Shown in pieces: positions 23,755-27,693 of a DNA stretch of 27,693 nucleotides (the stretch's first letter is position 1; the number at the start of each line of letters is the position of its first letter). The notes beneath the pieces are model-generated. The model was not told the origin of the DNA, made no database searches, and was given only the letters and a program-made list of their open reading frames with translations. Source of the DNA: Acidobacteriaceae bacterium UBA1307. GTDB taxonomy: Bacteria; Acidobacteriota; Terriglobia; Terriglobales; Acidobacteriaceae. Location of the stretch: assembly GCA_002307235.1 (NCBI GenBank), contig DBTV01000050.1, positions 1 to 27,693 of the forward strand. Direction: 5' to 3'. A program made the position numbers and the translations under genes.

Positions 23755-24081
23755 ATGTACGCAGTGATTCGCACCGGTGGCAAGCAGTATCGCGTCGCGC
23801 CCGGCGATGTGGTCAAGATCGAAACGATCCAGTCGGAGAACCAGACCGTCGAGTTCAGCGATGTTCTGGCCATCAGCGGCGAGCCTGGCACCATTGCCAA
23901 GCCGTCGGCCGCCAAGGTAACCGCTGAGATTCTTGGCGAAGGCCGTGGCGACAAGATTCTGGTCTTCCACTACAAGCGCAAGAAGCAGTACAAAAAGCTG
24001 CAGGGACACCGTCAGAACTTTACCGAGGTGCGCATCAAGGCCATTGAGGCCGATGGCGTGACCTATAACGCCGCCAAGTAG
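23755..24081 (+). CDS. rplU: 50S ribosomal protein L21
   Basis: A 108-residue ribosomal protein of the large subunit, binding 23S rRNA near its 5' domain together with L20. MYAVIRTGGKQYRV at the N-terminus, VLVFHYKRKKQYKKLQGHRQ and the terminal TEVRIKAIEA are diagnostic (the residue before LVFHYKRKK is Ile here). The length is standard. ATG 23755 follows GGAGGA by six bases. First gene of a two-gene operon with rpmA, 33 bp apart. Confidence 0.98.
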   Translation: MYAVIRTGGKQYRVAPGDVVKIETIQSENQTVEFSDVLAISGEPGTIAKPSAAKVTAEILGEGRGDKILVFHYKRKKQYKKLQGHRQNFTEVRIKAIEADGVTYNAAK

Positions 24082-24114
24082 GCAGCGCACACTCTTTCAG
24101 AAGGGAATTCTGTC

Positions 24115-24375
24115 ATGGCACACAAAAAGGGTGGAGGTAGCTCCACAAACGGACGCGATTCGAATGCGCAGCGGCTGGGCGTCAAGGCTTTTGGCGGTCA
24201 GGTTGTCACCGGCGGCACGATCATCATGCGTCAGCGCGGCACCAAGATCAAGCCCGGCGCCAACGTCGGCATCGGCTCGGACGACACGTTGTTCGCCAAG
24301 GTTTCGGGAACCGTCAAGTTCTCTGACCACGGCAACCGCGGTCGCTTCGCGGCGATTGAACCGCTCGCCGAGTAA
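24115..24375 (+). CDS. rpmA: 50S ribosomal protein L27
   Basis: An 86-residue large-subunit protein whose N-terminal tail reaches the peptidyl-transferase centre. MAHKKGGGSSTNGRDSNAQR, LGVKAFGGQVVTGGTIIMRQRGT and GANVGIGSDDTLFAK are diagnostic. The protein begins directly at MAHKKG, so it needs no N-terminal prepeptide cleavage as seen in Firmicutes. AAGGGA precedes ATG 24115 at eight bases. The usual next gene obgE is absent; the operon ends in two terminators. Confidence 0.98.
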   Translation: MAHKKGGGSSTNGRDSNAQRLGVKAFGGQVVTGGTIIMRQRGTKIKPGANVGIGSDDTLFAKVSGTVKFSDHGNRGRFAAIEPLAE

Positions 24376-24397
24376 GCTCGGTTTCAAAGCACAAAGC

Positions 24398-24429
24398 AAA
24401 GACCGCAGCCTCGCTGCGGTCTTTCTTTT
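24398..24429 (+). terminator. Intrinsic terminator of rplU-rpmA
   Basis: Perfect 12-bp stem AAAGACCGCAGC / GCTGCGGTCTTT, three-base loop, then TTTCTTTT. It starts 23 bp after the rpmA stop. Confidence 0.93.
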
Positions 24430-24457
24430 GCTCCAATCTCACCTGAACCCATCGAAC

Positions 24458-24495
24458 ACAGAAAAGCGGTGAGCCTCGGCTCACCGCTTTTCTGT
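24458..24495. terminator. Second, bidirectional terminator between rpmA and the membrane-protein gene
   Basis: Perfect 18-bp inverted repeat, ACAGAAAAGCGGTGAGCC with GGCTCACCGCTTTTCTGT, two-base centre. The A/T ends give a TTTTCTGT tail on both strands, so it can stop the minus-strand gene ending at 24540 and back up the rpmA terminator. Confidence 0.88.
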
Positions 24496-24539
24496 ACCCT
24501 GAAACCTGAGCCCTGCAAACGATCACCATCCGCTGCGTG

Positions 24540-25424
24540 CTACGACTCGGATTCGCGCTTCTGCATGTTGCGCGCCAGCACCTTTTCCACCACATTCTCC
24601 ACGTCCGACAGGAAGAAGCCATCGGCCGGCTGCGGCACGGCAACCTTCGTACCCGTGTGCCCCAGCGCCGAAGCAATCTCGTTCCAGCGATAGATCGTCG
24701 AGTCTGCCGGAATCATCATCGGCATGCGCTTCTTCTGCGGCTGCAAGGAATAGATGATCCAGACGCCAAAAGCCAGCAAGTTGATCACTTCAAAAACAAA
24801 CTGCCACGCTGACGCAAGCGAGCTATAGCGAGAGACAAATGTCGATGCAATAAAGTCGTTGGCCGAGAGCAAACCAAAACCGAGGGAGAGTCCGAAGGAG
24901 AGATCCCGCACCGACAACTGCAGCGCATTCATGCTCAGGCACAGGAAGGCAAGCAGGCAGAGTTCAAGAACGCTGACAGAGTGCATCAGGCGGGAAGCGA
25001 TCTCGGGAATGATGCGAATGCCCGCGTGCGCAAACGAGCCCGTTGAGAATGCGACGAGAACCGAAACTACCGCCGCCCAACGGAAGATGACAATGCCCAA
25101 TCTAGAGAGCCCCGGAAAAGCTGCAAGCGCATGACGGAAAACTTCTATGCAGATGAAGTAAAGAAAAATGGCATTGGCCACGTAGATAGCCCAGGAAAGA
25201 AGAAAATACCCCGCGCACCAAAACATCGCATGCGTGCGTTCGCATTCTTCGAAAAAAAGAAGAAATATGGGAGCAGTGCAGGCCTGAAGAGCCAAGTACC
25301 GGCCCATCATTCGAAACGTCCGATGAAGCTGCCGTTTCCAGAATAAATACCCAAGGGTAATGGTGAGCAGCGTTTCCACGCCCACCAGCGCCACCAAGAC
25401 CATGTCAGGGGACAGAGACAACAT
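24540..25424 (-). CDS. Seven-helix membrane protein, function unknown
   Basis: A 294-residue integral membrane protein. Seven hydrophobic segments are visible, at about residues 8-28, 44-60, 68-95, 109-130, 147-165, 172-190 and 203-225. A cytoplasmic-looking tail of about 70 residues follows, starting QPQKKRMPMM and ending with VEKVLARNMQKRESES. No enzyme or transporter signature is recognised; similar seven-helix hypotheticals occur in acidobacteria (recollection, not a search). The layout could suit a membrane sensor without a kinase, but nothing in the sequence shows this. ATG 25424 has AGGAG nine bases upstream. It carries its own predicted promoter, with a palindrome at the transcription start. 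The next gene upstream on this strand encodes a short secreted peptide. Confidence 0.8.
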   Translation of the reverse strand: MLSLSPDMVLVALVGVETLLTITLGYLFWKRQLHRTFRMMGRYLALQACTAPIFLLFFEECERTHAMFWCAGYFLLSWAIYVANAIFLYFICIEVFRHALAAFPGLSRLGIVIFRWAAVVSVLVAFSTGSFAHAGIRIIPEIASRLMHSVSVLELCLLAFLCLSMNALQLSVRDLSFGLSLGFGLLSANDFIASTFVSRYSSLASAWQFVFEVINLLAFGVWIIYSLQPQKKRMPMMIPADSTIYRWNEIASALGHTGTKVAVPQPADGFFLSDVENVVEKVLARNMQKRESES

Positions 25425-25436
25425 CGGCTTTCACTC

Positions 25437-25479
25437 CTGAGAACGCTCTCAGAATAGCGCCAAAGGCCCTGTCCCTCAA
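25437..25479 (-). promoter_or_regulatory. Promoter with palindromic operator-like site for the seven-helix protein
   Basis: On the minus strand TTGAGG (25474-25479), 17-bp spacer and TATTCT (25451-25456). CTGAGA-ACGC-TCTCAG (25437-25452, plus-strand reading) is a perfect 6-bp inverted repeat that overlaps the end of the -10 and the expected start site near 25444, and reaches the AGGAG ribosome-binding site. It could be an operator or a hairpin next to the Shine-Dalgarno. Confidence 0.35.
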
Positions 25480-25530
25480 CCGGAAACTGCAATTCGCGCT
25501 GGCACTTTTGTGGGAAATGCCAAGCAGGTT

Positions 25531-25707
25531 CTACCAGAGGTCGCAACGAAAGGGAACGCAAAACGGAACTGGCCTTGCCGAAGCTGCGGTGAGCTGGCTA
25601 ATGGAGGCCGGGGTCTTTGCCGTCACGGGAGTTGCCTTGGAAACCTTGGCGGCTGCCAGGCCAGCAAAAACGATCAGGAGGGCGAGAACACGAATGGCTA
25701 GTTTCAT
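25531..25707 (-). CDS. Short secreted peptide with C-terminal Cys pair (58 aa)
   Basis: A 58-residue frame from ATG 25707 to TAG 25531. AAGGAG lies eight bases before the ATG. The N-terminus MKLAIRVLALLIVFAGLAAA is a clear signal peptide, followed by KVSKA where cleavage may occur. A Thr/Ala/Ser-rich spacer and the end PVPFCVPFRCDLW follow, with two Cys five residues apart. The mature peptide would be about 33-38 residues. No family is recognised. The signal sequence with a well-placed ribosome-binding site argues that this is a true gene. It lies next to an A/T-rich stretch unlike the surrounding DNA. It precedes the seven-helix membrane-protein gene on the same strand by about 105 bp. A peptide signal, toxin or wall-associated peptide are all possible; none is shown. 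Confidence 0.6.
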   Translation of the reverse strand: MKLAIRVLALLIVFAGLAAAKVSKATPVTAKTPASISQLTAASARPVPFCVPFRCDLW

Positions 25708-25732
25708 AATGGTAACTCCTTGAGATTTTTTC

Positions 25733-25793
25733 GGCTCACTGAGCCGGGGATTTCGTACAAAAAAATCGTATCCTAGATTTTAAAATAAGTCTA
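25733..25793 (-). promoter_or_regulatory. Possible promoter and leader hairpin of the secreted-peptide gene
   Basis: On the minus strand TAGACT (25788-25793), 17-bp spacer, TACGAT (25765-25770), each four of six to consensus, in A/T-rich DNA. The leader then holds GGCTCA-G-TGAGCC (25733-25745), followed by six A and the ribosome-binding site. Confidence 0.3.
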
Positions 25794-26084
25794 TATTTTT
25801 CTTATAGTTACACAAGTAGTCATGAACAGAATTACCGACGTCATTTGTTTTACATTTAGTACACAAAAACGTTCATTTTCTTGAGCCCCGTCGCAGCGCG
25901 CGGCTCCCCAGGCCCCGAGGCCGATTTTCTGCCGCAGCGTGGTAAAATAATGCTAAGTAGACGCTGCTCTAGACCTCGATTTTTCTGCAAGTTAATCGCG
26001 TCTTCTCCGGCCAGAGCCGGTCCCCGGCCTCCTCCGGACTCCTCGACAACGATCTCTCGACGGCACACAGCAAAACGGACTCTT
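25794..26084. other. Gene-free region upstream of gyrB
   Basis: I see no convincing gene in this stretch between the peptide-gene promoter and gyrB. The left half (to about 25880) continues the A/T-rich island. The right half is GC-rich, with a small GGCC-CCGA-GGCC hairpin (25911-25922) and a TAAAAT hexamer (25943-25948) that may be a gyrB -10 element; no good -35 is placed for it. gyrB would then have a leader of about 130 nt. Confidence 0.4.
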
Positions 26085-27693
26085 ATGGCGACTGAACCTT
26101 TAAGCACGACTGCACATCACGACCACGGCGATAACGACAGCTACACGAGCGAAAACATCAAGGTCCTCGAAGGCCTTGAGGCAGTTCGTCTCCGGCCGGC
26201 CATGTATATCGGCTCGACCGGCGAGATGGGCTTGCATCACCTTGTTTATGAGGTGGTCGACAACTCGGTCGACGAGGCGCTGGCCGGTTACGCGACGCGG
26301 ATTGACGTCATCATCCATGTCGACAACTCGGTGACCGTTGTTGACGATGGCCGTGGCATCCCTGTCGATATGAAGACTTTGCCCAATGGCAAGCAGATGC
26401 CGGCCGTTCAGGTCGTGCTCACCATTCTGCATGCCGGCGGCAAGTTTGATGCCTCGACCTACAAGGTCTCGGGCGGTCTGCACGGCGTCGGCGTCAGTTG
26501 CGTCAACGCGCTCGCGCAGGAGTTCAACGTCGAGATCTGCCGCGACGGCCACACCTGGGAGATGGACTTCAGTTGCGGCGATCCGGTCAGCGAGTTGCGC
26601 AAGGTCGGCACGACCAAGCGCCGTGGCACCAAGGTTCACTTCCTGCCCGACAAGTCGATCTTCTCGGTCACCGAGTACAACTACGACACGCTGGCGCAGC
26701 GTCTGCGCGAGATGGCCTTCCTCAACAAGGGCCTGGTTATCACGCTCACCGACGAGCGCACCGCCGACGCCAAGACCGGCGAGCCGCGTCACAGCGAGTT
26801 CCGCTACGCTGGCGGCATTGCCGAGTTCGTCAAGCATCTGAATCGCGGCAAGACCGTGCTGCATGACAAGCCGATCGTCATGGAGGCCATGCGCGACGGC
26901 GTCGCCATCGAGATCGCCCTCCAGTACAACGACACCTATTCGGAGACGATCTTCAGCTTCGCGAACAACATCAATACGGTGGATGGCGGCACGCATCTGT
27001 CCGGCTTCCGCACCGCGCTGACCCGCACCGTCAACGCCATCGGCCAGCAGCTCGGTCTCTTCAAGGACATGAAGGAGAACCTGAGCGGCGACGATGTGCG
27101 CGAGGGCCTGGTCGCAGTCATCAGCGTGAAGCTGCCGCAGCCGCAGTTCGAAGGCCAGACCAAGGGCAAGCTCAACTCCGACATCGCCGGCACCGTGCAG
27201 GCCTTCGTCAACGAGCGGCTTGGCGCCTTCCTTGAGCAGAACCCGCCGGTCGCCAAGCGCATCATCAACAAGGCCGTCGAGGCATCGCGTGCCCGCGAGG
27301 CCGCGCGCAAGGCCCGTGACCTGACCCGCCGCAAGGGCGCACTCGATTCCGGTGGTTTGCCCGGCAAGCTGGCCGACTGCTCCGAGCGCGATCCGCAACG
27401 CTGCGAAATCTACCTCGTCGAGGGTGAGTCGGCAGGCGGCACCGCCAAGCAGGGCCGCGACCGCCGCTTCCAGGCGATTCTTCCCCTGCGCGGCAAGATC
27501 CTCAACGTCGAGAAGGCACGCTACGACAAGATGCTCGGCCACGAGGAAATCCGCAACATGATCACCGCCTTTGGTTGCGGCGTTGGCAAGGACGACTTCG
27601 ACATTTCAAAGCTGCGCTACGGCAAGATCATTCTGATGACCGATGCCGACGTCGACGGCTCGCACATCCGTACGCTGCTGCTGACCTTCTTCT
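26085..27693 (+). CDS. gyrB: DNA gyrase subunit B, 5' part (runs off the window)
   Basis: Open from ATG 26085 to the window end: 536 codons of a protein normally longer than 630 residues. The N-terminal GHKL ATPase has the catalytic Glu in YEVVDNSVDEA (E56, N60), VVDDGRGIPVD (about 86-95) and GGLHGVGVSCVNAL (130-143). The transducer domain follows. The TOPRIM domain starts with EIYLVEGESAGGTAKQGRDRRF and reaches MTDADVDGSHIRTLLL at the edge. The N-terminus carries about 20 extra residues rich in His/Asp (TTAHHDHGDNDSYTS) before the core. GyrB supplies ATP-driven negative supercoiling with GyrA. GyrB is preferred over ParE by EGESAGGTAKQGRDR and overall likeness, but the C-terminal part needed to be certain is missing. 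Confidence 0.95.
   Translation, partial: MATEPLSTTAHHDHGDNDSYTSENIKVLEGLEAVRLRPAMYIGSTGEMGLHHLVYEVVDNSVDEALAGYATRIDVIIHVDNSVTVVDDGRGIPVDMKTLPNGKQMPAVQVVLTILHAGGKFDASTYKVSGGLHGVGVSCVNALAQEFNVEICRDGHTWEMDFSCGDPVSELRKVGTTKRRGTKVHFLPDKSIFSVTEYNYDTLAQRLREMAFLNKGLVITLTDERTADAKTGEPRHSEFRYAGGIAEFVKHLNRGKTVLHDKPIVMEAMRDGVAIEIALQYNDTYSETIFSFANNINTVDGGTHLSGFRTALTRTVNAIGQQLGLFKDMKENLSGDDVREGLVAVISVKLPQPQFEGQTKGKLNSDIAGTVQAFVNERLGAFLEQNPPVAKRIINKAVEASRAREAARKARDLTRRKGALDSGGLPGKLADCSERDPQRCEIYLVEGESAGGTAKQGRDRRFQAILPLRGKILNVEKARYDKMLGHEEIRNMITAFGCGVGKDDFDISKLRYGKIILMTDADVDGSHIRTLLLTFF

Noticed and set aside
26100..27542. 480-residue minus-strand frame opposite gyrB
   Set aside because: Shadow of gyrB, whose GHKL and TOPRIM motifs are intact on the plus strand.

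Overview
The window looks like a chromosomal segment of an acidobacterium (Acidobacteriota, Terriglobia/Acidobacteriaceae-like). The GC content is high. Two families typical of that phylum are present: a TIGR03435-type secreted protein (about 9.2-10.0 kb) and an 828-residue FtsX/MacB permease of the ADOP type (acidobacterial duplicated orphan permease, 12.1-14.6 kb). The species cannot be fixed from the sequence alone. No rRNA, tRNA, CRISPR array, insertion sequence or prophage was recognised. Apart from one A/T-rich island near 25.7 kb and a block of short palindromes near 11.4 kb, this reads as core chromosome.

Layout. At 0-4.6 kb are a MarC membrane protein (-), a succinate-semialdehyde-type aldehyde dehydrogenase (+), and a minus-strand pair: a MerC-domain protein followed by a membrane-anchored MutS-like ATPase. 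At 4.7-10 kb on the plus strand are a TrmJ-type tRNA methyltransferase, a TonB-C-domain protein, a zinc-ribbon protein facing a tiny basic protein on the minus strand, a two-helix membrane protein, a GAF-GGDEF diguanylate cyclase and the TIGR03435 protein. At 10-14.6 kb on the minus strand are the ADOP permease, folK and tgt. At 14.8-17.1 kb (+) are a 74-residue protein, a Gfo/Idh/MocA oxidoreductase and a TonB. At 17.2-23.5 kb are an outer-membrane-barrel-like protein (-), a Tat-exported lactonase (+), a TPR-glycosyltransferase fusion (-), a TrhA/hemolysin III protein (+) and a GT2 glycosyltransferase (-). At 23.5-24.4 kb is the rplU-rpmA operon behind a long structured leader. At 24.5-25.7 kb (-) are a short secreted Cys-containing peptide gene and a seven-helix membrane protein. 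The 5' part of gyrB starts at 26,085 and runs off the window.

How the genes relate. Most are independent housekeeping units separated by well-formed intrinsic terminators, several of them bidirectional between convergent genes. Apparent co-transcription is limited to merC-mutS-like, ADOP-folK (perhaps with tgt), the 74-residue protein with the oxidoreductase, and rplU-rpmA. The most promising less-explained features are four. First, a 58-residue secreted peptide with a C-terminal Cys pair lies upstream of a seven-helix membrane protein that has its own promoter and a palindrome at the predicted transcription start. Second, rplU has a leader of about 170 nt. Third, a cluster of CTGAAG/CTAAAG-centred palindromes lies between folK and tgt. 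Fourth, there is the membrane-anchored MutS homologue behind MerC. Functions for these four are inference.
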